Assembly: GCA_946122785.1 (NCBI GenBank)
Contig: CAMGYJ010000006.1
Coordinates: forward strand, 2,371,707-2,435,706
Direction of reading: 5' to 3'
DNA from: Linum tenue
Taxonomy: Eukaryota; Streptophyta; Magnoliopsida; Malpighiales; Linaceae
Length of the DNA: 64,000 nucleotides
Shown: piece after piece, positions 1 to 9,652 of the stretch
How the letters are laid out: each line of letters opens with the position of its first letter
How positions within the stretch are numbered: position 1 is the stretch's first letter
The notes under the pieces: model-generated
Databases searched by the model: none
Seen by the model: only the letters and a program-made list of their open reading frames with translations
What the model was told of the DNA's origin: nothing
Position numbers and translations under genes: made by a program

Positions 1-406
1 CTCCTTATTATGGATAAGACATTTCACAAGTGATATCAACGACTTGTCTTTCTCACAAAAAAGCCAATCTAGCATCCAAGTGAACGTCAGTGTGTTTTTG
101 GATAAGGAGTTGCTCCTCATCAATTCATGCTCGGAAAGAAGTGATAATGAGTTTGAAGATTTTGAAGAACAAGCAATTTGTTCAGCATCTTACATGTTAT
201 GGTTGACAAAGGTAACAAAATGTCTAGTTATAGTAGTTAATTGTTTTGGTTTCGTCAGGTGAACTAATTGCCTTGTGGGAATCTCTTTTGTACAGCAAAT
301 CCCTGAAACCAAGAAGTTAGAACTGAGGGAGAAGATAGAGAATGAGAGCCTGGACGCCATGTTGAAGTTGGTGTCCCTGAGAGGTCCTCCATTTGGGGCT
401 ATCTAA
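1..406 (+). CDS. PTAR1-like protein prenyltransferase alpha-subunit repeat protein, last two exons (copy A)
   Basis: Two exons are visible: 1-211 (donor AAG|GTAAC) and 296-406 (acceptor TACAG|CAA, stop TAA at 404-406). The first enters in the middle of a codon, so the gene continues left of the window. The peptide has the acidic stretch EFEDFEEQ and ends in GPPFGAI. In copy C the same exons follow upstream exons with typical alpha-subunit repeat motifs (WSHRRW, NYRAWNHRCW, ALWLYRRF), which is how I identify it. The family (PTAR1 in animals) pairs with a Rab geranylgeranyltransferase beta subunit in a third type of geranylgeranyl transferase. No stop or frameshift is visible in this part, so this could be the functional copy, but the N-terminal nine-tenths is outside the window. 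Identification rests on remembered plant homologues. Confidence 0.72.
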
Positions 407-1194
407 GATTAGTAAGTCTATTTGGCTGCCATGTACGCTGGAAGTGGATGGTATTAATTTGTTGGACGAAGTGTAAAGGTAACAAACTACAGTAACAAAT
501 AACTGAATAGTTGTCCACTTAAAAATGATCATGATTTCGCTCGTCTTTGTTTTGTCAAAAGACTCAAAACATGAATGGGCGGCGTTGCAGTTACAGCTGG
601 AAGAATTTATGTTACCCCGAGTCCCATTCCTTTTCGCGTGGTAAGTACAAGGCCCAGCCCAGCAAAGCAGAACATGAGTCGAACACTGCAGTTTTGGGGG
701 ATGACGGGAAGGGTATGTGCTTCAGCAATGTTCCCATGCTCAATCTCTCCTTCGACCTTTCATACGTACGTACGGGCACGGCTGTATCTATTGAGAGAGT
801 TACAATTTACAAACGAACGTAAAGCTCTCTGACAGGCTGACATACAACGTACTCGGGTCGACGGCGGCCCCACAACGAACACATCGGATACGAGAGGGAG
901 AGGCCCGTTTTGGAAGTGGGTGGGCACCACGGTCTACCACTTGACTTACGTACGGGATAACTAGATGGAGTATGAAACCAGTCCAGCGTTCAAGCCCAGC
1001 TTGTTCATTGTTAATAAGATCGATCCTAAATGTCTGGTCCATTGACTCTGCGAATATATCTTACTAATGGAGCAATCCAGCCTCGATATTGTTTTTCTAG
1101 TTAACCTCCTACGGATTTAATTTTAAGTATATTCTCTAAAAGATTTCGTACTAATTTGGACTAGATGAACACGTATATAAAAGGCTTTTTTTTT
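407..1194. other. 3' flank of the PTAR1-like gene, no gene seen
   Basis: This stretch is repeated almost unchanged in copies B and C. Short open frames occur on both strands, but none has a recognisable domain, and the same sequence is open in several frames. A CGTACGTACG-type run lies near 764-775. I see no convincing gene; it is probably 3' UTR and intergenic DNA carried along by the duplication. Confidence 0.5.
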
Positions 1195-2369
1195 GGGTTA
1201 ATTGCAAGGATGGTCACTGGGTTTACTAAAACCGTTCATGTTTGGTCACTGAAAATATTTAATTCCATTCATGGTCACTAAGATTAGTTCAATAGTTCAA
1301 GTTTGGTCACTCTCCGTTAGTCTCCGTTAGTTTTTGCTGATGTGGCAGTCAACTATTATACTATTATAGTTGACCGTTAAATGAGTGACGTGGCAATTAT
1401 AAAATAATAAAATAATAAAATTTAAATATTTGCAATTTCCACCTCATTTTACAACTATTAAAATAAAAATAAAACTTACCTCCTTACACACTCCGCTCCT
1501 CCTAGAAATCAATAGTGACCATTCCCTCAATTTTCCATCACAACTGTCCATTTCCCCTCCTCTGTCCCTATTCTCAATCTTTCCTCTCTCGCCATGAGAG
1601 GATTCCCAGAATTCTACCACTTCTCCTCCTCAACAACATCCACCGTCACCTACGCCTTCCACGATGAAGCCACCCAACCGCTGCCGCCGTTAACCAAGCA
1701 AATTCCCATCCACTCCACCAAACCACCATCCACCGACACCAGATCCGCCTCCGCCGCTGCGACCAAAATCCAGGCGGCGTACCACGCCCGCGCAATCCGC
1801 CTGCTCTACCGCACGATCTCGGCCGTGGACGCCGAGTCAGGGGAGATAGAGCGGCGGATCCAGCGGCAGGAGACGGTGGACGCGGTGAGGAGGGAGGAGA
1901 GGGAGAAGGCGAGGGTGAACGAGGAGCTGATGCGGCTGCTGCTGAGGCTGGACGCCGTCCCCGGGTTCGATCCGACGGTGAGGGAGGCGAGGAGGAAGAG
2001 CGAGTCGAGAGTCGAGGATTGGGACTGGGACGGCGGTGGCGGCGGGGAATTTTGTTGGGATCGGACGGTGGCGGAGATGGAGGAGCGAGTGTGTAGGGAG
2101 GTAAGTTTTATTTTTATTTTTAATAGTTGTAAAATGAGGTGGAAATTGTAAATATTTAAATTTTATTATTTTATTATTTTTTTAATGGTCACGTCACTCA
2201 TTTAACGGTCAACTATAATAGTTGACTGCCACATCAGCAAAAACTAACGGAGAGTGACCAAATTTGAACTATTGAACTAATCTTAGTGACCATGAATGGA
2301 ATTAAATATTTGCAATGACCAAACATGAACGATTTTAGTAAACCCAGTGACCATCCTTGCAATTAACCC
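1195..2369 (+). mobile_element. Pack-MULE (Mutator-like, non-autonomous), copy A
   Basis: Long imperfect terminal inverted repeats of roughly 300 bp begin GGGTTAATTGCAAGGATGG at 1195 and end with the reverse complement at 2369. The flanks are T-rich (T9 on the left, CAT8 on the right), compatible with a 9-bp T-rich target duplication that is no longer exact. The inside carries a captured host gene piece (5' UTR and coding start of a BAG-family gene) and no transposase. The element sits inside a TRIM LTR whose sequence resumes on the other side. Confidence 0.82.
1594..2151 (+). pseudogene. Captured IQ+BAG domain gene fragment in Pack-MULE (copy A)
   Basis: The 185-residue frame starts at an ATG preceded by a pyrimidine-rich leader that looks like a captured 5' UTR. 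Residues 56-68 form an IQ calmodulin-binding motif (ATKIQAAYHARAI), followed by most of a BAG domain (about 69-136, rich in Glu/Arg helices). This order is that of plant BAG5-like co-chaperones, which bind calmodulin and Hsp70. The last BAG helix is missing: compared with copy B, 46 bp are deleted between two GCGAG repeats. The tail that follows (VEDWDWDGGGGG) returns to what I infer is the original frame. The final residues are encoded by the inner end of the MULE terminal repeat, with a donor-like GAG|GTAAGT at about 2098-2105. Transposon capture and the damaged BAG domain argue against normal function. Transcription is untested. Confidence 0.78.
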
Positions 2370-3130
2370 CATTTTTTTTGTATTTTCGATGTGGTACTTG
2401 AATTGCCTCACAACAATCCTTCTCTCAAGATAAGAACCACGAACTTCGTGTCCTCTCCTTAGCAATTATTGATCAGTCAACACTTTCCTCGACAAAAGGA
2501 TTTACCAAATGTATATCCCCATTGATATGCTAGACAGACACAGATCTCCTTTGATTTGCCAAACATAAGCAAATCTCAAATCATGAGGTCACCCAATGAG
2601 GGTCTCACCAAACTGACGCCCATCGTCCTGGATCCGCATTCTAATCCAGGCTCTGATACCACTTGTTGAGACTTAATAGTTCCATTAGTATGATATTGTC
2701 CCCTTTGGACCAGCCCACATGAATTTACTTTTGGTATCCTCCCCAAATGGCCTATTACTAATTGCTCTAGGTGGACCCTAATATACAAGGGTCTTTTTCC
2801 TTGTATTTTCGATGTGTACTTGGATTGTACCATAACAATCCTCTCCTCAAACGCAAATCTCCTTTGATCTGCCAGACAAACGTGAATATCTCTTGATTCA
2901 CCAAACAAACGCGGATCTCAAATCTCGCAGTCATCTAATGAGGGTCCACCAAACCAACGCCCACCACCTCGAATCAAAACCGAACCAAACTCTAATTTCA
3001 CTTGTCGGAATTGGATAGCTCAATATTGTCCGCTTTGAAACAAACCTGCACGAATTTACTCTTGTGTTCCTTTCCAAACGACCTTGTACTAATTGCGTTA
3101 ATGTGATACTTGGATTATCTCACAATCACC
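2370..3130 (-). repeat. Tandem TRIM-like LTR array (copy A), interrupted by the Pack-MULE
   Basis: Read on the minus strand, a short LTR-like block is followed by a primer-binding site and a roughly 240-bp spacer, and this pattern recurs. Three diverged versions of the LTR start lie near 3125, 2850 and 2430, each with a variant of ATTGT(T/G)(A/G)... followed by CAAGTAC. The best middle LTR ends at about 2664, next to TGGTATCAGAG (2651-2661), complementary to initiator tRNA-Met. No protein is encoded. The Pack-MULE lies in the last LTR. Confidence 0.65.
2651..2661 (-). other. Primer-binding site (tRNA-iMet) of the TRIM-like element
   Basis: The minus strand reads TGGTATCAGAG two bases beyond the LTR end CTCAACA, the classical initiator tRNA-Met primer site of plant LTR elements. 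Confidence 0.75.
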
Positions 3131-3373
3131 TAATTAAGCATCATGAAACATATAAATGGGAGTAGTAGATTATATTATGTCATCCAAATTTGAAGGGCCT
3201 TAAGATCTCCAGCAAGGCGCGATATGCACATCTGCGGCCACAGAGATAGTAGTTAAGGCCCTCTCTGGATTTCCCATTGTTGTTTGTCACTTTCTCCTCC
3301 CCCCTCCATTCCTCTCTCTGGTATATTCTTCTTCACAATCACAATCACAACCACCCAAATATTTACCAACTTA

Positions 3374-3729
3374 GGGGTCGTTTGGAAGTTGCGATAGTTT
3401 TGTTGAGATTGTCATTATGCATGTATTGTTTACAATGCATCGTTTTTTTGTTTTTTTAGCAGAAACAATACATGGATTGTTTCTGTACGTGATGTGACAG
3501 AAACTATCACTCATTTTGAGTGATTGTTATATCTCAACTTTTAGTTGTGATTGTTGAGATAGTTGAGTTGAGATTGTTTTGTCTCAGCTTTTAGCTGATG
3601 CGACATACACAATCACACATACCAAACGTTGTATTCTACAATGCATCAAATTCGACAATACATGTATAATATTATACATGCATTCTCAACAATACATCTA
3701 TTTAACAATCACAACTTCCAAACGACCCC
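3374..3729. mobile_element. Tourist-like MITE (PIF/Harbinger type), copy A
   Basis: A 356-bp element has inverted ends GGGGTCGTTTGGAAGTTG and its complement, flanked on both sides by TTA (3371-3373 and 3730-3732). The TTA duplication and GGGGTCGTTTGG end are typical of PIF/Harbinger-derived MITEs. There is no coding capacity. Copy C has the same element; copy B has lost one end. Confidence 0.85.
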
Positions 3730-4033
3730 TTAATTACTATGCACTACCCAAAACTTTGTTTCCCCTTCCTTTCTTCCCAATATATCGCAATTGCCTTACA
3801 AGTTGAAGTCATCAAATACCTAGCTACTAATCTTAAAGTACCAAGTCATCTCAATAAATCGCAAGTTAATGTTATACATAACGTGTGATAAAAACTTTAA
3901 TGGTTGAAAGGTCATGTCTTCAAACTGTACGATTCGCAGACCGACTTTCCATTGGTTTTTTCTCTATCTCTGGAGAGCATCTCTGTTCTATCACTCCCTT
4001 TTTAGTGGTGACATTTCGTCTTCCTACAATCTT

Positions 4034-4929
4034 TCTACGAAGAAATTTTAGGTTTATTATAAATTTGATTGAATTCTATCAATTTTTTCCTTTTTATACA
4101 AATGTTATATTTTGGCCCCTCCTAAATCAAAATCCTGGCTCCGTCCCTGAGCCGGAGGATGCTTTACCTATATATTTGTAACTTTCTATAAGTTTGCAGC
4201 AGTTGTGGTTTGGTGTGAATGTTAATGAATGGAAATAAAGCTCAAAGCCAATTCGGCTATGCTAGTTAGACGAGTTCTAACCAGCTGAATACTACTTGTA
4301 GTTAGCATAACTCTATCATCATCCCACTCATCCTGCCTATATTGAAAACTTTTCTTGCCTTAAATTGTTTGAGAAGAAGACTGTATATATATCCGAGACC
4401 AAATATTCCACAAAATAAGTATTCATAGGCATCAAAAAAGTATTCAAAGTGCTCATAAAAAAATATTCAAAAACGTCGAAGAAGTGTTCAAAGATATCGA
4501 AGAAGTATTCAAACGTGTCAAAAAATTTGGATGTTTTTTTCAATGATGAGAGAGCATGTTGGTGGACATTAAATGTCAATTTCTATCACCAGCTTGAAAA
4601 TCCTCCTTTAATGGGCCAATAAAGTGCCAATTTCTCTCTCAAAAGCTGGGTTGGTTTTCCATAGTTGAGCTCAGCTCCTCTCATGTTTTGTCCCTTCCCC
4701 AAGGCACTCCATTATGGGTCGTCGATCTAAGCTTATGGAGAGTTAGTCACATATATATGGCCGTGTGAGAACATGTTCACTCTTTACGCTGTGAGCAGCA
4801 TAGCCAAGTTGTCTCAAAACTTATTTGTGTACTAATATAATAGATCAGGTAGGGTGATTACACTTTGGTAGGATTACTTGGATATGTTAATGATGAGGCA
4901 AATTAAAACCCTAATACTTAACATTGTGA
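4034..4929. other. Copy A-specific flank with a transposon-end-like motif and a short tandem repeat
   Basis: This sequence is absent from copies B and C. At about 4110-4150 a stretch ends CTGGCTCCGTCCCTG, which reads on the minus strand as CAGGGACGGAGCCAGG, a sequence typical of the ends of plant DNA transposons. At 4400-4525 a degenerate 24-27-bp unit (GAAGAAGTATTCAAA) repeats about four times. No gene is recognised. Confidence 0.45.
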
Positions 4930-5306
4930 ATGAGGCGGCGCGTGTGCTGGCGTATTTTTTGGGCCGCACGTGCGGGCGTTTTTTTTGGGCCGCGAGTGTG
5001 GGGCGTTACATTGGGCCGCGCGAGTGGAGCGTGTTTGGCCGCGCGTGTGGGCCGGGTTTTGGACCGGGCGTGTGGGGCGTTTTTTTTTGGGCCGCGCGTG
5101 TGGAGCGTGTTTGGGCCGCGCGTGTGTGGCGGGTTTTGGACCGCGCGTGTGGGGCGTTTTTTTGGGCCGCGCGTGTGGAGCGTTATTTTGGGCCGCGCGT
5201 GTGGAGCGTGTTTGGGTCGCGCGTGTGGGCCGGGTTTTTGGCCGCGCGTGGGGCCGGGTTTTGGGCCAGCCGCGGGGGCCGGGTTTTGGGCCGGCCGTGG
5301 GGGCCG
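4930..5306. repeat. GC-rich minisatellite (GGGCCGCGCGTGTGG units)
   Basis: A degenerate array of about 26-38-bp units, each built from (T)TTGGGCCGCGCGTGTGG(A/G)GCG plus a T-tract of variable length, occurs at least ten times. Open frames in all three phases give low-complexity Gly/Arg/Trp/Phe peptides and should not be read as genes. The CpG-rich content contrasts sharply with the AT-rich flank. Confidence 0.9.
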
Positions 5307-5412
5307 AGTTTAGGGTTCAGTGTTCAGGTTTCAGGGTTGAGGGTTTAGGGTTCAGGATTCAGGGTTCAGGGTTTAGGGTTCAGGGTTTAGGGTTTAGGGT
5401 TTAGGGTTTGGG
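5307..5412 (+). repeat. Telomere-like repeats (degenerate TTTAGGG)
   Basis: This is a run of TTTAGGG and variants (TTCAGGG, TTGAGGG), becoming most regular at 5385-5409 with four perfect consecutive GTTTAGG units. TTTAGGG is the plant telomere repeat. The array directly abuts the GC-rich minisatellite on the left and an LTR fragment on the right, so it is interstitial. Confidence 0.85.
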
Positions 5413-6350
5413 ATTCCAGATTTCCCCGGTCTGCTTCTCATGATCCTGGCTTGAGTCTAGAACTCGCATTGACAGAGCTAGGGGACATCTTAGAAGACCA
5501 GTTGACCTCGTAAGTTGCTATATGATCTAGGAAATCCTCTACCGACGATGGGTCCCGGCCGGAGAGCATAAATCCATGGTCGGGTATTCTTGAACCAGAC
5601 CGGGGATTAATCCCTTACTCGATGCGGAGCGTTTTGAAATCTTCGGCCGATCACCCAAAATCCCCGACCGGGGATTCTGACAGGGGATCGTGATTTCTCT
5701 GTTTCTTAAGGGAAAGAAGGGCAAAATTGAAAGGGTTCCGAGTTTTAGCGAAAGAAAGTGATTCCTAGAGAGAGAAAGCGACGAACCAGAGTTCCCAAGT
5801 GCCATAGATCGATCTTCATCACCATTGGAGCTCGGCCAACACTTGGAGAAGTGCCGATTGACGACCAGGAGCAGAAACCCATCCTTCACAGCATGATTTC
5901 TGCATATGAGCTAGCTTTTGATTCTCTCTTCATGGAGTAACCTCCTCATTCATCTGGGTATGGAGAACCCTAGATTTGTATGTTAGGTCTGATTGTATGA
6001 ACCCAAGTAGTGAATTCATTGGTTTGATTATATTCAATTGAGGTTTGAATTGATGAATGACATGAATCCTGATCACATTCCTGTCGTTTCTGCTTTGACC
6101 TAGAATGATAATATCTGCCTAGGTTGATAGAGTACCCTTGATTGAAGGTAGTGAATTGAAGACTTTAGTCGAGGAATCGATTCATTATTCTGTACTGGAT
6201 TTACTCCAGTAGAGGAGGTTTTGCTCGTTAGGGCCTCAATCCATTTACTCCGGTGGAGGTTAGTCGCCCGCTGGAGACTCGGATTGAGAGGGTCTGAAGA
6301 CCTTTAGTCGAGACTGCAGACTGTTTAAGAACCTCCCGTAGTATATCTAT
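5413..6350 (+). repeat. Athila-type LTR fragment
   Basis: The stretch aligns, in inverted orientation and with clear divergence, to the solo LTR at 34244-35605. Shared blocks are the CCCCGACCGGGGATT-type motifs, the segment with TCTAGGGTTCTCCATACC read on the opposite strand, and the alternating TTTAGTCGAG(A/G) and CTCC(A/G)GTGGAGG motifs. Neither LTR end is preserved. Open frames here are not supported as genes. Confidence 0.7.
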
Positions 6351-8456
6351 CTTTAGTCGAGAGGGTCTTTGATCAGGAATGGTTTCAATTGTAGGAGCTG
6401 CTGCATCAAGCTCTTGATCGACGGTACCGAGATGCTCGGAGGTGTGCAACGCCATCATCGATTAATCGCCACACCAACGACACTGCTACCATCAAACTAT
6501 CTTCACCGCAGCCCAAGCATGACGAAGATAAGGGCCGGACGGCGCAAAAATCACCCGCTGTCGATGACCAAGTCCAGGCTGCGTCAAGATCGGTTCAAAT
6601 TCTACTGATCCCTCGAATCAACGGCTGGAAGTTTAGAAAAAAGGAATCGGTGGAAGACTTGCAGCTGAAGAAGAAGGCGATGGGCCGCAAGGTGGTCTCA
6701 CCTGCATCACCAATCACACAAACAGCACCGGAAGCACGAATCATACAAGCAAGACGGCGACGGTTGGCGGTTTCCCTTGCAGCTACGACAAGCTCGAAAC
6801 CGTCCACGACAAGATCAGGCAAGAAGGCGGCGCAGCAGACTACTGTCTCGCCTCCAGGGTCAAAACCCAACCGGCAACTGGGCAACTCGCCGCAGCGAAA
6901 GAAGGGGCGACAGATAGGGCGTCAGCAGCAGCTTGTTCGCCAAAGAGGAAGCCACCAAAGAACAGGACGATGGAGTCGAGGACTCAAAAGCCGATTCTAA
7001 AAGTGTTCGTGAGGGCAACGGCAGGTTGTCGGTGTCTGACGCTGGGAACGGCAGGTTGCCTACGTTGAATCGCCGATCAGGAAGGAAAGGAGACGGAGGT
7101 ATGTAGCGCCGGAGTGGAGTTCTCGTGGCCGGGCGCCCCGCTCGCCAGCGGAGAAAGAAGGAATGAGGGAGAGAACGGAGCAAGGAGCCTCCGCCGACGA
7201 GGAGGTGTCACCTCAGAAGGACCCGCACAGGACGAATGGGCCGGTCTGGGTGTTGATGTCGGACGGGAAGGAGGAATCGGGCTCGCTGGTGGAAGGCACG
7301 CTTGCTGATAAGTCGGAGGATGGACAACCCTCGAGGAAGCTTTGGACGGTGACGAGTTGTCGGCTGAACTACCTGTCGACGGAGAGGATGAAGTCACCGT
7401 CGAGTAAGTGAAAGGAGTCGTTGACGAACGAGAAGCCGGAGAAGAAGGCAAGCATGGTGGCGCTAGGTTCGTCACTCGCTCGCTTGGCGGGTGCACCGCC
7501 GCCGAAGAAGGAGCTTGCAGCGACGGACGAGGAGTCGTGCGGTGTTTCGCCAGAACCGACTGCTGCTCTTTTGGTGTACTGCTCGTCGTCGGCGGAGGAA
7601 ACAGAGATGAGGCTGCCGACACAGGAATGGAAGAAGGATGAGGGTGGCGGCGTTCGTTCCACGAACCCTACGGCGTCTCCCATGAGCCGCTCGAGACATC
7701 ATGCCAGCAGTGTGGGCCGAAAGACTTTGGCTACTAAGCTGGAGGAGTCCGAAGAAGTGGGCCTCGGTCATGGACAAGCGGGGAAGAGAGAATTTGGTGG
7801 GCTTGCTTCGAACCTTGAGAATCAGCTGGGTAAACTAATTCTCAGGCTGCAGCTTAGACAGACGTGGCCTGAGAGAGGGCTGAATGGAAACCAGCAGAAT
7901 GGGCTAAAACAGGAAGTAAAGTGGGCTGAAAATGTGATTAGTTGTGGGCCGAGAATGAAAGTATCTTATGGGTTTCCAAGAACTGATGGGCTGATTCCTC
8001 AAGTAAGATGTGGGCTTCAAAGGAGCCCTTTGATAAGAGCTCTTTTATATGGTGTGGGCTTCAAGGACAAGGAAGGTGATTCTATGGGCTTAGAAAATGA
8101 GTTCTCAAGACAACATGGGCCTCCTTGGAATGAAACTAAGAAGGTAGAAGGTTGGTTTAATGAAGTTGCCAAAGGCCCAATCATGAAGAATAATGAGCTA
8201 CACTTTGAAGTGAACAGAGACACAAGCTATTTGGTGGAGTTTGGAAGAGAAGTAATGGACCCATTGGTCTGGGGTCATATAAGCCACGAGCTGGGAGAAG
8301 GATCAATGAAACGGAAGGTTGGTAATGTTGCACCCATTCGTGAGCTTGAGCATGATTGGAAGAAAAGGAAGCGCAATAAAGGGAAGAGTCAAGGCTGGAA
8401 GAAGTGGGTCGAGTCGGTCAACCTTGAGGGCAAGGTTGGTCTCAAGGGGGAGGGGA
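6351..8456 (+). mobile_element. Internal region of a 5'-truncated non-autonomous LTR element
   Basis: The region runs without a boundary into a purine-rich tract and an LTR starting at 8457. It has no reverse transcriptase, integrase or protease that I can recognise. Several overlapping frames at 6650-7700 look like a decayed coding region rich in Lys, Arg and Ser. The 5' LTR and primer site are not found; the left side abuts an unrelated LTR fragment. Confidence 0.6.
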
Positions 8457-8512
8457 TGATAGAAACCGAATTTCTGGATTCTATCATAATTATCATTAAT
8501 AGTGTTTATTAG
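7421..8512 (+). CDS. Unrecognised 363-residue ORF inside the LTR element
   Basis: I do not recognise this protein. It is the longest open frame of the truncated element. The N-terminal third is Ser/Ala/Pro/Glu-rich. The C-terminal half has more ordinary composition (for example LVWGHISHELGEG) and a basic patch KKRKRNKGKSQGWKK. The frame passes through the purine tract and 56 bases into the LTR, which is common for the last frame of LTR elements. There is no zinc knuckle, no Asp-Thr/Ser-Gly protease motif and no YxDD. It could be a gag-like or accessory protein of a non-autonomous gypsy element, or the decayed C-terminus of one. Confidence 0.4.
   Translation: MTNEKPEKKASMVALGSSLARLAGAPPPKKELAATDEESCGVSPEPTAALLVYCSSSAEETEMRLPTQEWKKDEGGGVRSTNPTASPMSRSRHHASSVGRKTLATKLEESEEVGLGHGQAGKREFGGLASNLENQLGKLILRLQLRQTWPERGLNGNQQNGLKQEVKWAENVISCGPRMKVSYGFPRTDGLIPQVRCGLQRSPLIRALLYGVGFKDKEGDSMGLENEFSRQHGPPWNETKKVEGWFNEVAKGPIMKNNELHFEVNRDTSYLVEFGREVMDPLVWGHISHELGEGSMKRKVGNVAPIRELEHDWKKRKRNKGKSQGWKKWVESVNLEGKVGLKGEGMIETEFLDSIIIIINSVY
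8443..8456 (+). other. Polypurine tract
   Basis: AAGGGGGAGGGGA lies directly against the LTR start TGATAG, the expected plus-strand primer position for reverse transcription. Confidence 0.7.
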
Positions 8513-8838
8513 GATATTATTAGATATGGTTAGTAGTCTTTGAGTCATATTAGGATAGTCTATTAGGTTTTCCCAATCTTTAGCTATAAATAGGTACTTT
8601 GGGTCTTTTGTTGGATTAAGCAGAAGTTAATGAAAGAGTTATTCTCCCAAACCCTAAGCTCCTTCTATCTCCTAATTTCTCTTCTTCCCTAATCTAAAGC
8701 TTCGGCTGATTCTTATTCTTTTCTTCTTCTTCCGCAAATTCTTAATCTCTATCTCTAATCTCTTCTCAATCCCTAAAATCTCTATCAATCCCCAATTTCC
8801 CAACCCAACCGATAGAACCCTAGAAATAGGTTTCTATC
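8457..8838 (+). repeat. 3' LTR of the truncated element
   Basis: The 382-bp LTR begins TGATAGAAACC and ends GGTTTCTATCA, a perfect 11-bp terminal inverted repeat with TG...CA ends. It contains a TATA-like CTATAAATAGG near 8584 followed by a pyrimidine-rich leader. It is preceded by a polypurine tract. No partner 5' LTR is in the window. Confidence 0.85.
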
Positions 8839-8886
8839 AGTGAACCATCACGGTTGCAGAGGAGGACAAGATATTTGATGATTAAA

Positions 8887-9615
8887 ATGAAGATGGAGCA
8901 GAACCTTATAGATGCTTACTCTTGTGAAGGATGGAAAGGCCAAAGGTAAGATATTTTCTCTCACATTCCTGTTGATTTTGAGAAACTATAACTAGTAACT
9001 AAAAGATCAAAGTGTTTCTATGAGATATTAGTCTGCTTTAGTGAATTTCTCTGAATATGTATATAAAATGGGTTTTGAACTATTCGTATGTCTTATTAAG
9101 CTTCTTAAGTTTGTGAAGAAGCTACTTTTCTCAGATGAAGTTCTTTAATAGATCAACACTAACCAGACCTACTTAGGTTTGATTCAGATGTCATTGGCAC
9201 TGACACTGATTCAGATGTCATTGATACTATAATCTTTGTTACACCAACTTAGGGTATTAATTGGGAAATGATTAAAGGAAAGAAACAACAGACATTTCCT
9301 AAGGCACTTCCTCTTTTTATATGAACTTTACCAATGTATCTGCCTTAAATATTTCAAGTTGAGTTCTGACTCCCTGAAACATACCTGAGAGAATCAAAGT
9401 TGGGTATGCTTGTTTTTGGAATATGCAACTGAAAGAAGGGCCTGCTGAAGAGAAACTTATGTGCGCTTAACTCTTACATTGGAAATTCTGCTGCAGTCGA
9501 GAGAAGATCAGGCCAGAGAACTAGAGAAGGAACTACTAAGAGCGAAAAAACAGATTTTGAAGTGCAAACTTGGAATACGGGATGCAATCCACCAACTTGA
9601 TTTGCTTAGTGCACT
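8887..9615 (+). pseudogene. HAT3.1-like PHD-homeodomain gene fragment
   Basis: Two exon-like pieces match the region just before the PHD finger of plant HAT3.1/PRH-type homeodomain proteins. 8887-8945 encodes [16 protein letters not shown] with a donor CAAAG|GTAAG. 9497-9615, after the acceptor CTGCAG, encodes a charged helix with KELLRAKKQILKCKLGIRD and HQLDLLSA. These proteins are nuclear transcriptional regulators. The expected PHD finger and homeodomain do not follow; the frame ends at a stop at 9650-9652. The upstream part is missing because an LTR element abuts it. I infer a truncated gene relic. Confidence 0.6.
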
Positions 9616-9652
9616 TTTTTCTCTATCTGCATCTAGACATCGAAGGTTTTAA

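Larger units (their letters stand above)
1..4033 (+). repeat. Duplicated unit, copy A (partial)
   Basis: This block matches 55135-59174 (copy C, same orientation) with only a handful of substitutions and one homopolymer difference (a longer C run in C). It also matches 41637-45423 in inverted orientation (copy B) at lower identity with several indels. All three copies stop matching at the same point, after CTTCCTACAATCTT, and continue into unrelated sequence. The left end is cut by the window. It carries the 3' end of a PTAR1-like gene, a Pack-MULE, a TRIM array and a MITE. Confidence 0.95.

Noticed and set aside
547..832. ORFs of 85-91 codons conserved in copies A, B and C
   Set aside because: Conservation follows the whole duplicated unit, several frames are open at once, and no domain is recognisable.
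3885..4033. Helitron end at the shared terminus of the duplicated unit
   Set aside because: A small stem near CACTCCC...AGTGGTGA is present, but the end reads ATCTT rather than CTRR, and no TC start was found at the other end.
3277..4181. Small ORFs in and near the MITE
   Set aside because: They overlap MITE terminal repeats and AT-rich flank and look like chance frames.
4878..5404. Three overlapping 127-156-codon ORFs rich in Gly, Arg, Trp and Phe
   Set aside because: They are translations of the GC-rich minisatellite, open in all three phases because of the repeat unit; there is no domain or conserved start.
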